64,000 bases of DNA from Corynebacterium curieae (lineage in GTDB: Bacteria; Actinomycetota; Actinomycetes; Mycobacteriales; Mycobacteriaceae): positions 124,001 to 188,000 of the forward strand of contig NZ_JAKMUU010000002.1 in assembly GCF_027570035.1 (NCBI RefSeq), in the 5' to 3' direction. The notes under the pieces were generated by a model. It had not been told where the DNA came from, searched no databases, and saw only the letters and a program-made list of their open reading frames with translations. Position 1 is the first letter of the stretch, and every line of letters starts with the position of its first letter. This document shows, in pieces, positions 18,181 through 27,014 of the stretch. Made by a program: the position numbers and the translations under genes.

Positions 18181-18402
18181 TGCAATTTGCTATGGGCAAC
18201 CGTGCTCACAGCAGCACAGGAGCCCAGCCGTGCTGAAATGCTAGGGAGTTGGCACCGGCATAGGCCTCTGTATCGAGCCAGAAAGGCTCTTGGAGGCGGT
18301 CACGGACTCAGGAGCTGTGTGCCCCGACGGTCGGCTGAGCCTCGGGGTCCCCGAGCTATAGGCATGCCCGGAAACTTGCTCCAAGTTGCCAAAGAAAATC
18401 TT
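18181..18402. other. Gene-free stretch with several perfect small hairpins
   Basis: No credible gene is present between the repeat at 18107-18168 and the stop of the lipoprotein gene at 18403. It contains GTGCT/AGCAC (18202-18217), GAGCC/GGCTC around AGAAA (18275-18289), and the palindrome CTCGGGG-T-CCCCGAG (18341-18355) overlapping an alternative CCCCGA/TCGGGG stem that starts at 18322. It could encode a structured RNA, but I match it to no known family. A long plus-strand open frame running from here into the lipoprotein gene is a shadow. Confidence 0.3.
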
Positions 18403-19143
18403 TTAGGAACCACCGGTGAGATCAGACCCACCGGAGGAATCGGAGTCGCCTTCTTCATCAAGGATTTTGATGCCAGAATCATGCAGCCACGTGCGGACTA
18501 CTTTTTCAACGTCGCCTTTTTGCGCTGCCTTTTCCGCCATCTCAGAAATATCTTTTTGCGTGATGAACTTCGTCAGGGAGGCTACAGATTGGCGTTCCTC
18601 GCGGTCGAAGAGTTCGTCTTGGTAGAGCACCACAAAGTTCTCCGGAAGCTCTGGCGTAGCGTCTTCACAACCGGTGGCGCCGGAAGGCTCCACTGTGCCC
18701 AAGTCGCTAGGAAGCGATGACATGAGCGCGATGTGCGTGCGGGCTAGGTAGTCCTCGCCGCTGGGCTGGGAGGCCTGTTGAGCCTTTCTATAGTCCTTGG
18801 AGATTTCCCGCGCCTCACCGGGATTGAGAACGCCTAGAAAGGCCCCAGTGCAGCCGACATAAAAGTTGCCACGCTGGTTCAAGGAGCGCCCCGCTTTGGT
18901 CTCCTGAAAGATGTCTTCCTTCATGATGGAGGCCTCCCGCCCCTGCCCTATCAGTTCTTGACGGAAAATCTCCGCTAGTACCAACTGGTCGGCCTCATTG
19001 GCATCTACCATGATGTCGATGGGCGCGTGCTTGGAGTTATCCGCATAAGGATCCGCATCAAATTGGGAAGAGCAGCCGGAAAGCAGCGTTGCTGTTAACA
19101 CCACACCGGCAATGGCGCGGGCGGGGCGGGCACAGCTGCGCAT
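18403..19143 (-). CDS. Lipoprotein resembling glycine-betaine-type binding proteins
   Basis: A 246-residue exported lipoprotein. A basic N-terminus and a hydrophobic core lead to the lipobox LLSGC with Cys24 as the lipidation site. The start of the mature part (PIDIMVDANEADQLVLAEIF) resembles the opening strand and helix of OpuAC-type substrate-binding proteins. The C-terminal part (LTKFITQKDISEMAEKAAQ, then VVRTWLHDSGI) resembles their end. The protein is short for that family and no ABC permease or ATPase is adjacent, so it may be a specialised lipoprotein and not a transporter subunit. It is divergent from mrp. The tail is a Ser/Gly/Asp-rich low-complexity stretch. Confidence 0.6.
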   Translation of the reverse strand: MRSCARPARAIAGVVLTATLLSGCSSQFDADPYADNSKHAPIDIMVDANEADQLVLAEIFRQELIGQGREASIMKEDIFQETKAGRSLNQRGNFYVGCTGAFLGVLNPGEAREISKDYRKAQQASQPSGEDYLARTHIALMSSLPSDLGTVEPSGATGCEDATPELPENFVVLYQDELFDREERQSVASLTKFITQKDISEMAEKAAQKGDVEKVVRTWLHDSGIKILDEEGDSDSSGGSDLTGGS

Positions 19144-19249
19144 GGCGATACTAGTCTCCTTTGGGGTAGGCGGCGCTTAAGCGTCTAGCTGATTCTACAC
19201 CGAGGGTGTGTTTACCTCCTGTTGCGGCGTGACTAAGATAGCAAGGGTT

Positions 19250-20380
19250 ATGTCTAGCGTTATTACTGAATCCGCCGTACGCGAGGCACTCTCCCGCGTT
19301 GAAGACCCCGAAATCGGCCGTCCCATCACCGAGCTCAACATGGTGAAATCCGTTTCTGTCACCGGCAATGACGTCGCCGTAGAAATCTACCTCACCATCG
19401 CTGGCTGCCCCATGAAGTCCACCATCGAGTCCAATACGCGCGCAGCGGTAGAGGATATCGAGGGCGTTGGAAACGTCACCGTGACGATGGAAGCCATGAG
19501 CGATGAGCAACGCCGCGAGCTCAAGAAAAAGCTGCGCGGCGGCCAAGCCGAGCCGGAAATCCCCTTTGCCAAGCCGGATTCCACCACACGGGTCTTTGCG
19601 GTGGCGTCTGGTAAGGGCGGCGTCGGCAAGTCCTCTATGACGGTAAATATCGCCGCGGCGCTGGTGCAAAAAGGCTTGAAGGTTGGCATTGTGGATGCCG
19701 ATATTTACGGCCACTCCGTGCCTAACCTGCTGGGCTGCACCGATGGTCCGACCGTCCTCGATGATGAGATGCTATTGCCGCCGATTTCCCATGGCATTAA
19801 GCACATTTCCATCGGGCAGTTCGTCGAGGGCAACGCCCCAGTGGTTTGGCGTGGGCCCATGCTCCACCGCGCATTGCAGCAATTCTTGGCCGATGTCTTC
19901 TGGGGCGACCTCGACGTGCTGCTTCTGGACCTGCCTCCGGGCACTGGCGACGTCGCCTTGTCCGTTGCCCAGCTCATCCCCAACGCCGAGCTGCTTATCG
20001 TCACCACCCCGCAGGCTGCAGCCGCCGAGGTGGCAGAGCGCGCAGGCTCCATCTCGCAGCAGACCCGCCAACGCGTGGCCGGCGTTATCGAGAACATGGG
20101 TGCCATGGTCATGCCGGATGGCTCCACCATGGATGTCTTCGGCACCGGCGGCGGACAGATCGTTGCCGATCGCCTCGGCGTCATCTTGGGCCACGAGGTT
20201 CCGCTCTTGGCTTCCGTGCCGCTCGATCCAACCCTGCGCAGCGGTGGCGATGCTGGCACGCCGATCGTTATCGACGCCCCCGAGTCCCCTGCCGCCCAAC
20301 AGATCCAAGCCGTGGCCGATAAGCTGGCCATCCGCTCCGATTCCCTAGTGGGCAAGAACCTGAATTTGGGCGTGAATTAG
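19250..20380 (+). CDS. mrp: Mrp/ApbC family P-loop ATPase (Fe-S cluster carrier)
   Basis: A 376-residue cytosolic protein. The N-terminal about 95 residues are a MIP18/DUF59 domain (LSRVEDPEIGRPITELNMV). Residues about 115-360 form the Mrp/NBP35 ATPase with the deviant Walker A GKGGVGKSS, LDLPPGTGDVALS and PQAAAAEVAERAG. Relatives bind and transfer iron-sulfur clusters. The usual CxxC pair near the end is absent here: the ENMGAM segment continues VMPDGSTMDVFG, as in several actinobacterial forms, so cluster bridging must differ. The start is ATG 19250 with TAAGAT ten bases upstream, a near-leaderless promoter. It converges with tatB, five bases apart. Confidence 0.9.
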   Translation: MSSVITESAVREALSRVEDPEIGRPITELNMVKSVSVTGNDVAVEIYLTIAGCPMKSTIESNTRAAVEDIEGVGNVTVTMEAMSDEQRRELKKKLRGGQAEPEIPFAKPDSTTRVFAVASGKGGVGKSSMTVNIAAALVQKGLKVGIVDADIYGHSVPNLLGCTDGPTVLDDEMLLPPISHGIKHISIGQFVEGNAPVVWRGPMLHRALQQFLADVFWGDLDVLLLDLPPGTGDVALSVAQLIPNAELLIVTTPQAAAAEVAERAGSISQQTRQRVAGVIENMGAMVMPDGSTMDVFGTGGGQIVADRLGVILGHEVPLLASVPLDPTLRSGGDAGTPIVIDAPESPAAQQIQAVADKLAIRSDSLVGKNLNLGVN

Positions 20381-20384
20381 CAGC

Positions 20385-20957
20385 CTAGGTGACATCGCCC
20401 CACACGCCGCCGCCGGTGGAATCGTCCCCACCGCGTGGCGGCTTTTTCTCTGCTGCGGGCTGCTCCGCTGGTTGCTGAGGATGCGGTGCCTGGTGTGGCT
20501 GCGGGGCCTGTTGTGGCTGCGGGGCATCGGTACGCTGCTGTGGTTGCGGTTGCTCTGCGTACACTTGCGAGTAGTCGAAGGTCGGGCGCTGCTGTGCCTG
20601 CTGCTCCGGCTCCTTTGGCGCGGTATTGGTCTTGATATCGTCTGCCATCTTCTGGGGATTGAAATCATCCCAGGCAGATTCGTCGCCGTCGAAAAGCGCC
20701 TTTGTAATAGCGCCCTTCGGGCCGAGGCGCGTCCACTGCGCGGCTTGGGTAAGCGGGCCGCGGATATCATCGAACTCTGAGGTAATCGAGCCCATCTCGC
20801 CGTTGAGTTCCGCCTTGGCATTATTGATGGCCTTGCGCGCCGCATAGATGGCCGCGCGCACGTCCTTAATCACCTCGGGCATGCGCTCCGGGCCGATGAC
20901 GATAATGCCCAAGAGCACGATGACGAAGATCTCGGGCCAACCAATGGAAGAAAACAC
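20385..20957 (-). CDS. tatB: Sec-independent protein translocase subunit TatB
   Basis: A 190-residue protein with one N-terminal membrane helix ([20 protein letters not shown]) followed by the GPERMPE hinge and an amphipathic helix. This is the TatA/B plan. It acts with TatC in the export of folded twin-arginine proteins. The C-terminal half is a low-complexity region rich in Gln and Pro, longer than in E. coli TatB, and ends GGGVWGDVT. TatB and not TatA is chosen because of the [12 protein letters not shown] segment, the length, and the gene order sigE-cseE-tatB, which is conserved in corynebacteria and mycobacteria. Confidence 0.93.
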   Translation of the reverse strand: MFSSIGWPEIFVIVLLGIIVIGPERMPEVIKDVRAAIYAARKAINNAKAELNGEMGSITSEFDDIRGPLTQAAQWTRLGPKGAITKALFDGDESAWDDFNPQKMADDIKTNTAPKEPEQQAQQRPTFDYSQVYAEQPQPQQRTDAPQPQQAPQPHQAPHPQQPAEQPAAEKKPPRGGDDSTGGGVWGDVT

Positions 20958-20974
20958 GCTTAAATACTAGTCCC

Positions 20975-21430
20975 TCACTCGGTGCCGCGCTGATTGTGTT
21001 TGATTGCGCGTACCACCATCTCCACCTTGTCTAGGAAATCTTGCTGCGGCCGGTGCGCCGGCGTCGCTGCATCGGGGCCCGGCGCCACCTCTTCGGTGGC
21101 AATACCCGCGAGCTTCGCCAGCAAAGATTGTGGTGCCTTGACCGCTGCGGAATCAGCACAATGGCGCACCCATTCGGAGGCGTGTCGCTGCTGATGCACA
21201 TCCGCGCGGCACTCGGCGCAGTGAACCAAATGGATGCGCACGCGGTGCATGAATTTCGGTTCCATCTCGCCGTCTACAAAGGCGACAACCGCCTCGGGGC
21301 CAAGGTGTCCAATAGTATCGCTGCGCCGAGCCTTGGCCTTCGCCTTATCGCGGGCCTTCGCCTGGGCGGCGTCGAATCCGCCGCGCACATTCAACGTGGA
21401 CAAAATCTGGCGTCCCCGCAGCGAATCCAT
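20975..21430 (-). CDS. cseE: Anti-sigma factor of SigE (zinc-binding type)
   Basis: A 151-residue soluble anti-sigma factor, orthologous by position and sequence to CseE of C. glutamicum and RseA of M. tuberculosis. The zinc-binding anti-sigma motif H-x3-C-x2-C is seen as HLVHCAEC near residue 75, preceded by GPEAVVAFVDGEM. It binds and silences SigE; surface or oxidative stress releases the sigma factor. ATG 21430 follows a good AGGAGGG site; a GTG two codons earlier is possible. It lies between sigE and tatB on the same strand, with gaps short enough for one transcript. Confidence 0.88.
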   Translation of the reverse strand: MDSLRGRQILSTLNVRGGFDAAQAKARDKAKAKARRSDTIGHLGPEAVVAFVDGEMEPKFMHRVRIHLVHCAECRADVHQQRHASEWVRHCADSAAVKAPQSLLAKLAGIATEEVAPGPDAATPAHRPQQDFLDKVEMVVRAIKHNQRGTE

Positions 21431-21514
21431 CAACACCCTCCTCTAGCAATTGCTCGGCCACATGTACACGGAAAGTCCCCGCCAGCGGCGGGGACTATGC
21501 AGTTTCTTTAGAGT

Positions 21515-22153
21515 CTAGCGCGTACGCAGCAGGATGCGGGTTTCCGCATTGGTTTGCGCTTCTTTTTCTAGCGCCGCACGCAGCTGGGAGCGGCCGCGGT
21601 GGATGCGCGAGCGCACCGTACCCATCTTCACACCGAGGGTTTCCGCAATCTCGTCATAGCTCATGCCAACGACATCACACAGCACCACGGCCACGCGGAA
21701 ATCGGGAGCCAAACCATCAAGCGCGGACTGCAGCGCCGGGTCAAGGTTTGCCACGGAATAGGCCTGCTCCGGCGTCATATCCGTACCAGGCACACGCTCG
21801 TAGTCCTCCGGCAGGGCTTCCATGCGGATCTTGGAGCGGTGGCGGACCATATCCAAAAAGAGGTTGGTAGTGATGCGGTGCAGCCAACCTTCAAACGTAC
21901 CCGCCTGGTATTTATCCAGGGAGCGGAATACGCGCATAAAGGTTTCTTGGGTGAGGTCCTCGGCGTCGTGCTGATTGCCAGAAAGGCGATAAGCCAAGCG
22001 ATAAACGCCATCGGCATGTTCAGCCACGAGGTCACCCCAAGCGGGCATGTCACCTTCGCCAGCATCGAATGCTGCGGTACCGGTCAACTCCGCTTCTGAG
22101 GTAGCGGGCTGAAGGGATTCGGCATCGCGCTTCGTTTTTGTCATGCTTGTCAT
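21515..22153 (-). CDS. sigE: ECF-type RNA polymerase sigma factor SigE
   Basis: A 212-residue group 4 sigma factor. Region 2 is visible as [30 protein letters not shown] and [18 protein letters not shown]. Region 4 reads [20 protein letters not shown], then [21 protein letters not shown], the helix-turn-helix that binds the -35 element. SigE directs the cell-envelope and heat stress response in Corynebacterium and Mycobacterium and is controlled by the anti-sigma factor encoded directly downstream. The N-terminal about 45 residues are polar and variable, as in the orthologues. It is divergent from the methyltransferase gene at 22284, matching sigE/Rv1220c in M. tuberculosis. Confidence 0.95.
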   Translation of the reverse strand: MTSMTKTKRDAESLQPATSEAELTGTAAFDAGEGDMPAWGDLVAEHADGVYRLAYRLSGNQHDAEDLTQETFMRVFRSLDKYQAGTFEGWLHRITTNLFLDMVRHRSKIRMEALPEDYERVPGTDMTPEQAYSVANLDPALQSALDGLAPDFRVAVVLCDVVGMSYDEIAETLGVKMGTVRSRIHRGRSQLRAALEKEAQTNAETRILLRTR

Positions 22154-22283
22154 CTTTCTACACTCAGCACAGAAACTCCAGCCACAGCGCTGATAATATC
22201 CTGTGAGTCCGTCACATCGTCCCCACCGACCACAACCTTGCTGGCTAGCCGCGTTTTTGCCACATTGGCAGCCACTTTTCCCT

Positions 22284-22943
22284 ATGGTTTATTACGTGAC
22301 TACTACCGCATACGAAGCACTGCGTTCTTATATCGAGTCCACCAGCGAGCCCTCCGCGGCCCTGCGTGGCGCGCGCGATCACGCCGAGGAGTACGGGCTA
22401 CCGGTTCCAGATGAATCTACCGGCCAGCTGCTTACCACCCTGACCGCCGCCTCCGCAGGTTCTACCGAGCGCCCCCAAGCCGTGGCGATTACCCCGGCTG
22501 CCAACGTGGTAGGCCTCTACTTGCTTGCTGGTATGCCGGAAAACGGCATCTTGACCTGCATCGACCCAGAAGCCGAGCACCAGCGCAGCGCCAAGGAAGC
22601 CTTCCGTGAGGCTGGCTATGCGCCGTCCCGCGGCCGCTTCTTGCCGTCGCGCCCGCTCGAGGTCATGGGCCGGCTAGCAAACGATGCCTACCAGGTCATC
22701 TATGCTGACGTTGCCGCGCTGGAGCTGCCCGCCATCATCAAGGCCGCGTGGCCCCTGCTGCACCAGCACGGCACCCTGGTCTTGGCTAACTCTTTGCTCG
22801 ATGGCACGCTTGCCGACGCCTCTCGGACCGACCGCGACACCGCCGCCGCCCGCGAGGCCGACGAGTACCTGCGCGAGCTCGAAGGCGCGAGCGTTACCCG
22901 CCTGCCGCTGGGTTCCGGGCTGACGCTCGTAACGAAGCTCTAG
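22284..22943 (+). CDS. O-methyltransferase family protein (Rv1220c-like)
   Basis: A 219-residue Rossmann-fold protein related to the class I SAM-dependent O-methyltransferase of M. tuberculosis Rv1220c, which is also divergent from sigE. The expected motif I is blurred here: [20 protein letters not shown] replaces the usual glycine-rich loop. The following motifs are recognisable: [20 protein letters not shown] (acidic residue at the end of strand 2), [14 protein letters not shown] and [16 protein letters not shown] binding may therefore be weak. I chose ATG 22284; GTG 22296 is a close alternative, and the frame further upstream has no conserved sequence. The gene overlaps the end of glgC by four bases. 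Confidence 0.7.
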   Translation: MVYYVTTTAYEALRSYIESTSEPSAALRGARDHAEEYGLPVPDESTGQLLTTLTAASAGSTERPQAVAITPAANVVGLYLLAGMPENGILTCIDPEAEHQRSAKEAFREAGYAPSRGRFLPSRPLEVMGRLANDAYQVIYADVAALELPAIIKAAWPLLHQHGTLVLANSLLDGTLADASRTDRDTAAAREADEYLRELEGASVTRLPLGSGLTLVTKL

Positions 22944-24157
22944 ACCTTCTGGTTTTTGCCGACGACAACCACGCCGCCGTCCGAAACCTTGAAGCGCTCT
23001 TCATCGCGCTCGCGGTCCACGCCGATAATGGCGCCTTCGCTCACGACGACGTTCTTATCTAGGATCGCGCGGCGCACCACCGCGCCTCGCCCGATGCGCA
23101 CGCCCGGCAGAATGACGGATCCCTCAACGGTGGCGCCATCGGCCACGTGGACATCAGACGCCAGCACGGAATTGCGCACCGTACCGCCGGAGACGATGCA
23201 CCCGGGTGCCACCATCGAGGACTGCGCAATGCCATTTTGCACGAATTTCGCCGGCGGGAAGTTGGAGTCATCCGTGGAGTGAATCGGCCAGTCCCGGTTA
23301 TAGAGATTAAAGATCGGGTGCACAGAAATCATGTCCATGTGCGCCTCGTAGAAGGAATCGATGGTGCCTACATCACGCCAGTAGCCGTGGTCGCGTTCGG
23401 TAGAGCCCGGCACCTCGTTAGCCATGAAATCATAGACGTGCGCTTGGCCGCGCTCCACAAAGTACGGGATAATATCGCCACCCATATCGTGGGCGGAGTC
23501 CTCGTTCTTTTCGTCCTCCAATAGGGCGTCGATAAGCGCCTGCGCCGTAAAGACGTAGTTGCCCATGGACGCATAGCTCATATTCGGGTCATCCGGCGTC
23601 GCCGGCGGGTCCGCGGGCTTTTCCACAAACTCCGTGATGGTTCCCATGCCATCAGCTTGGATGCAGCCAAAGGCCGTCGCCTCCGAGCGCGGCACCCGGA
23701 TGCCCGCCACCGAACAGTCCAGCCCAGTGGCAATGTGCTCTTCTACCATCTGCGCCGGATCCATGCGGTAGACGTGGTCGGCACCAAAGACGATGACGTA
23801 ATCGGGATTCTCGTCATAAATGAGGTTGAGCGACTGCACAATCGCATCCGCCGAACCGTTGTACCAGCGCTTACCACGGCGCTGCTGCGCCGGCACCGAG
23901 GCAATGTACTGCGAAGTCGGACCCGCCAAATTCCACGCCTGGGAAATGTGGCGATCCAAAGAGTGGGACTTATACTGCGTCAGCACCGCAATCTTGAGAT
24001 AGCCGGCATTGACCAGATTGGATAGGACGAAATCGATGAGGCGGTAGGACCCGCCAAAGGGCACGGCAGGTTTTGCGCGGTCTTCGGTCAGGGGGAAAAG
24101 GCGCTTTCCCTCGCCGCCGGCAAGGACAATGGCTAGGACATTCGGCAGGCTTCTCAC
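22940..24157 (-). CDS. glgC: Glucose-1-phosphate adenylyltransferase (ADP-glucose synthase)
   Basis: A 405-residue enzyme making ADP-glucose from glucose-1-phosphate and ATP, the committed step of bacterial glycogen synthesis. Visible are the nucleotide-binding [41 protein letters not shown] and the C-terminal left-handed beta-helix repeats ([20 protein letters not shown]). The start is GTG 24157 ([15 protein letters not shown]), which aligns with the C. glutamicum protein; an in-frame ATG 132 bases upstream would add residues foreign to the family. It is divergent from glgA. ACCCCCA at 24213-24219 is a possible RamA-type site; RamA is known to regulate glgC in C. glutamicum. Confidence 0.96.
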   Translation of the reverse strand: MRSLPNVLAIVLAGGEGKRLFPLTEDRAKPAVPFGGSYRLIDFVLSNLVNAGYLKIAVLTQYKSHSLDRHISQAWNLAGPTSQYIASVPAQQRRGKRWYNGSADAIVQSLNLIYDENPDYVIVFGADHVYRMDPAQMVEEHIATGLDCSVAGIRVPRSEATAFGCIQADGMGTITEFVEKPADPPATPDDPNMSYASMGNYVFTAQALIDALLEDEKNEDSAHDMGGDIIPYFVERGQAHVYDFMANEVPGSTERDHGYWRDVGTIDSFYEAHMDMISVHPIFNLYNRDWPIHSTDDSNFPPAKFVQNGIAQSSMVAPGCIVSGGTVRNSVLASDVHVADGATVEGSVILPGVRIGRGAVVRRAILDKNVVVSEGAIIGVDRERDEERFKVSDGGVVVVGKNQKV

Positions 24158-24252
24158 GTTTTCAAACCTATCCGCAAATCCCACATTTCGCAGCAGATAG
24201 TTGCACATTTTTACCCCCATCTCAGATTTCTGCACGCAGCACCAGAGATACG

Positions 24253-24258
24253 TATTCT
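24253..24258 (+). promoter_or_regulatory. -10 box of leaderless glgA
   Basis: TATTCT ends eight bases before the glgA ATG, so transcription would start at or within two bases of the start codon. This spacing decides the choice of ATG 24267 over the longer frame beginning at 24201. Confidence 0.5.
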
Positions 24259-24266
24259 GGGAGAAC

Positions 24267-25421
24267 ATGAGAGCCGGAATCTTTTCCAAAGAATACCCGC
24301 CGGAAATATACGGCGGGGCCGGAGTTCACGTAGCTGAACTCACCCGTTTTATGCGCGATATCATCGATGTCTCCGTGCACTGCATGGGCTCCCCGCGCGA
24401 AGAAAAGGACGTCTTTGTCCACGGCGTAGACCCCGCACTCGAGGGTGCCAATGGCGCGCTCAAGACCTTGTCTACTGGCCTACGCATGGCCGATGCTGCG
24501 TCCGATATCGACATCGCCCATTCCCATACCTGGTACACGGGCCTTGCTGGCCATCTTTCCGCCCGGCTTTACGATATTCCGCACGTGGTCACCGCCCACT
24601 CGCTGGAGCCGCACCGCCCGTGGAAGCGCGAGCAGCTTGGCGGCGGCTATGACGTCTCTTCCTGGTCCGAAAAGAACGCCATGGAATACGCCGACGCCGT
24701 CATCGCCGTCTCCGCCGGCATGAAAGAATCCATCCTGGATGCCTACCCGCGCATCGACGCCTCTAAAGTCCACGTCGTCCTCAACGGCATCGACACCGAG
24801 CTATGGCAGCCGCGGGAGGGAGACGTCTTGGACAAGCTGGGCGTGGACAAGCAGCGCCCCATCGCCGCCTTCGTCGGGCGCATTACCCGGCAGAAAGGCG
24901 TGAGGCACCTGTTGCAGGCGGCGCAGAAATTCGACCCAGAAATCCAGCTGGTCCTGTGCGCTGGCGCCCCCGATACGCCCGAAATCGCGGCCGAGACCGA
25001 AGCCTTGGTGAAGGAGCTTCGCTCCCAGCGCGATGGTGTTTTCTGGGTCAAGGACATGCTCCAACGCAACGAGGTCCAGCAGATTTACTCCGGAGCGGAT
25101 GTTTTTGTCTGCCCTTCCATCTACGAGCCGCTGGGCATCGTTAACTTGGAAGCCATGGCCTGCGGCACCGCCGTTGTCGCCTCCAACGTCGGCGGCATCC
25201 CAGAGGTAGTGGTCGATGGCGAAACCGGCGTGCTGGTGCATTACGACGACACCGATACCGCCGCCTTCGAAGCCGACCTCGCCGCCGCCGTCAACGACGT
25301 TGCCGACAATAAGGATCGCGCCGCCGCCTTCGGCCGCGCCGGCCGCGAACGCGCCATCCGCGATTTTTCTTGGGCTACGATTGCCGCCCAGACCGTCGAT
25401 ATCTACCGCAGCTTGATTTAA
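24267..25421 (+). CDS. glgA: Glycogen synthase, GT4 type
   Basis: A 384-residue actinobacterial glycogen synthase of glycosyltransferase family 4, shorter than the GT5 enzyme of E. coli. It uses ADP-glucose to elongate alpha-1,4-glucan; in mycobacteria the homologue can also make maltose-1-phosphate. The start [20 protein letters not shown] contains the GGAG loop of the donor site. The C-terminal Rossmann domain shows [11 protein letters not shown] and the EX7E-type segment [17 protein letters not shown]. The mRNA is probably leaderless. The next gene begins 12 bases after the stop with its own strong ribosome site, so the two form an operon facing away from glgC. Confidence 0.95.
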   Translation: MRAGIFSKEYPPEIYGGAGVHVAELTRFMRDIIDVSVHCMGSPREEKDVFVHGVDPALEGANGALKTLSTGLRMADAASDIDIAHSHTWYTGLAGHLSARLYDIPHVVTAHSLEPHRPWKREQLGGGYDVSSWSEKNAMEYADAVIAVSAGMKESILDAYPRIDASKVHVVLNGIDTELWQPREGDVLDKLGVDKQRPIAAFVGRITRQKGVRHLLQAAQKFDPEIQLVLCAGAPDTPEIAAETEALVKELRSQRDGVFWVKDMLQRNEVQQIYSGADVFVCPSIYEPLGIVNLEAMACGTAVVASNVGGIPEVVVDGETGVLVHYDDTDTAAFEADLAAAVNDVADNKDRAAAFGRAGRERAIRDFSWATIAAQTVDIYRSLI

Positions 25422-25433
25422 GGAAGGATAGCC

Positions 25434-26876
25434 GTGACAACTCACCGCCCCGAACTGCATTTTGTCCCCGAAGACGGCGTCCTCGACGCCCCCGCCGGTA
25501 TCCTGCGCGATGGCGATACTTGGCACCTGTTCTACCAGTACCGCCCCACCGCTGACTCTCCAGCTCGCTGGGGCCACACCTACTCCGAAGAGACCCCCTT
25601 TGACTGGCTGGACTGCGACGATGTCCTCGCACCCGTCGGCGGCGAGCTCTCCTTGCGCGCCGGTTCCGTGGCCCAAGGCCCTGAGGATATTCACCTCTAC
25701 TTCACTTCGGTGACCGCCGCCGGTATCGCCGTCCATCTTGCCCGCTATGCCAATGTGGACGAAATCTGCGAGGTCTCCGATGACCCACAGGCTCTCGACG
25801 CGAACGTCGTACGGTTCGGCGAAGTCGCAGGCAATACCCGCAACTTTGACCATTTCCGCTCCCCCTCCTTTGTGCCCGACTGGGCCACCGATGACCGCGA
25901 TGACGGCCACGATGGCTGGCTTATGCTGGCCCTAACCGGCCACTCCGACGCCCCGGTTCCCGTCATCCTCGAATCCGCCGATGGCGTGTCCTGGAAGCTG
26001 CGCGGCGGCCTCAAATTCGACGGCGACCCAGGCTTCTTGGAGGGCGAGGTCCCCGCTACCTCCCCCATTCCGCCGGTTGTCTCCCCGCGCCTCGTACGCC
26101 TGCGCGACGAGGTTGACGGCAATATCTACGACGTCCTCTTTGTCACTTTGGAGCGCGGCGGCCGCGACGTCTCCGGCTACCTTGTCGGCCGGCTGGAGGG
26201 CACCACCTTCACCGTGGCCTCCGGCTTCCGCCGCGTGGACTTTGGCCACGACTTCTCTCGTCCGCGCAATACCAATACGACCACCGGCACGCTCACCCCA
26301 GAGCAGCGCTACGAGCGCGCCGTCATCGTTGGCTTGCTCAACGGCAACGGACGCGGCGATGACGCCACCAAGCACGCCTCTTGGGCAGCTGAGGGCTGGG
26401 CCAATGTCCTCTCCCTGCCGCGCAAGGTAACTCTCGAAGGCGGGGTTCTTTACCAGGCCCCTGCCCGCGGCCTTCCCGATGCCGTCAAGCTCTCCGATTA
26501 CGCCCGTTCCTGGACCGGCGTCATGGAAGTTCCCTCCGGCTCCAGTGTTACCGTCACTCTTCTCGACGGCGCCGGAGACCCCGCCGCCACCATCCGCCAC
26601 TCCGGCGATGACATCAGCCTCGATCGCTCGATGAACAAGGCGTTTGATCACTGCTTTGCCGATTCCGAGCCCGTCACCGCTGCGCTTGCCGAAGGTGACT
26701 CCGATACCCTCACCATCATCCAAGACGGCTCCACCGTGGAGGTATTCGTCGACGGCGGGCTCATCGCCATGTCCTCTCGCGTCTACTTCGAGGGCGGATG
26801 CTCCGGCCTGCGTGTCGAGACCTCCGGCGACGCCGTCATCGAGCAGGACTGGCAGCGCTCCGGCTCCAAGCTCTAA
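25434..26876 (+). CDS. GH32-like protein lacking the catalytic nucleophile
   Basis: A 480-residue protein with the five-bladed propeller and beta-sandwich plan of glycoside hydrolase family 32 (invertases, fructanases): TWHLFYQYRP, ARWGHTYSEE, NFDHFRSPSF and a C-terminal TVEVFVDGG. The catalytic motifs are altered. The NDPNG loop reads D18-A-P-A-G22, so the nucleophile Asp is Ala19. The RDP motif reads R142-S-P, so the transition-state Asp is Ser143. The acid/base Glu may persist in GEVP (Glu205). It is thus unlikely to be a normal fructosidase and may bind carbohydrate or act otherwise. The GTG start follows AAGGAAGGA, 12 bases after glgA, which links it to glycogen metabolism. I recall a comparable gene next to glgA in C. 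glutamicum. Confidence 0.7.
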   Translation: MTTHRPELHFVPEDGVLDAPAGILRDGDTWHLFYQYRPTADSPARWGHTYSEETPFDWLDCDDVLAPVGGELSLRAGSVAQGPEDIHLYFTSVTAAGIAVHLARYANVDEICEVSDDPQALDANVVRFGEVAGNTRNFDHFRSPSFVPDWATDDRDDGHDGWLMLALTGHSDAPVPVILESADGVSWKLRGGLKFDGDPGFLEGEVPATSPIPPVVSPRLVRLRDEVDGNIYDVLFVTLERGGRDVSGYLVGRLEGTTFTVASGFRRVDFGHDFSRPRNTNTTTGTLTPEQRYERAVIVGLLNGNGRGDDATKHASWAAEGWANVLSLPRKVTLEGGVLYQAPARGLPDAVKLSDYARSWTGVMEVPSGSSVTVTLLDGAGDPAATIRHSGDDISLDRSMNKAFDHCFADSEPVTAALAEGDSDTLTIIQDGSTVEVFVDGGLIAMSSRVYFEGGCSGLRVETSGDAVIEQDWQRSGSKL

Positions 26877-26925
26877 ACCTCTAGGTTCTAAACGCAGCCC
26901 CGCTTCCCGCGCGGCTCGCCACCCG

Positions 26926-26986
26926 CCCTTCGCGCTCACGGGAAACGAAAAGAACCGCCCCGCGTGCTGCTGGTGAGCGCGAAGGG
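26926..26986. repeat. Intergenic inverted repeat, unit 2
   Basis: CCCTTCGCGCTCAC (26926-26939) and its exact inverse GTGAGCGCGAAGGG (26973-26986) flank a 33-base spacer. The match extends one base outward on each side (G/C). It lies between two convergent genes and is the best-conserved unit. Confidence 0.8.
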
Positions 26987-27014
26987 CAGTGGAAGGCGGG
27001 TGACGCTGCTGAGG

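Noticed and set aside
18187..18720. A 177-codon plus-strand open frame
   Set aside because: It overlaps the real lipoprotein gene on the other strand, and its protein has no recognisable pattern.
24201..24266. An upstream start for glgA
   Set aside because: It would add residues absent from the family, and the leaderless -10 box at 24253 lies inside that stretch.
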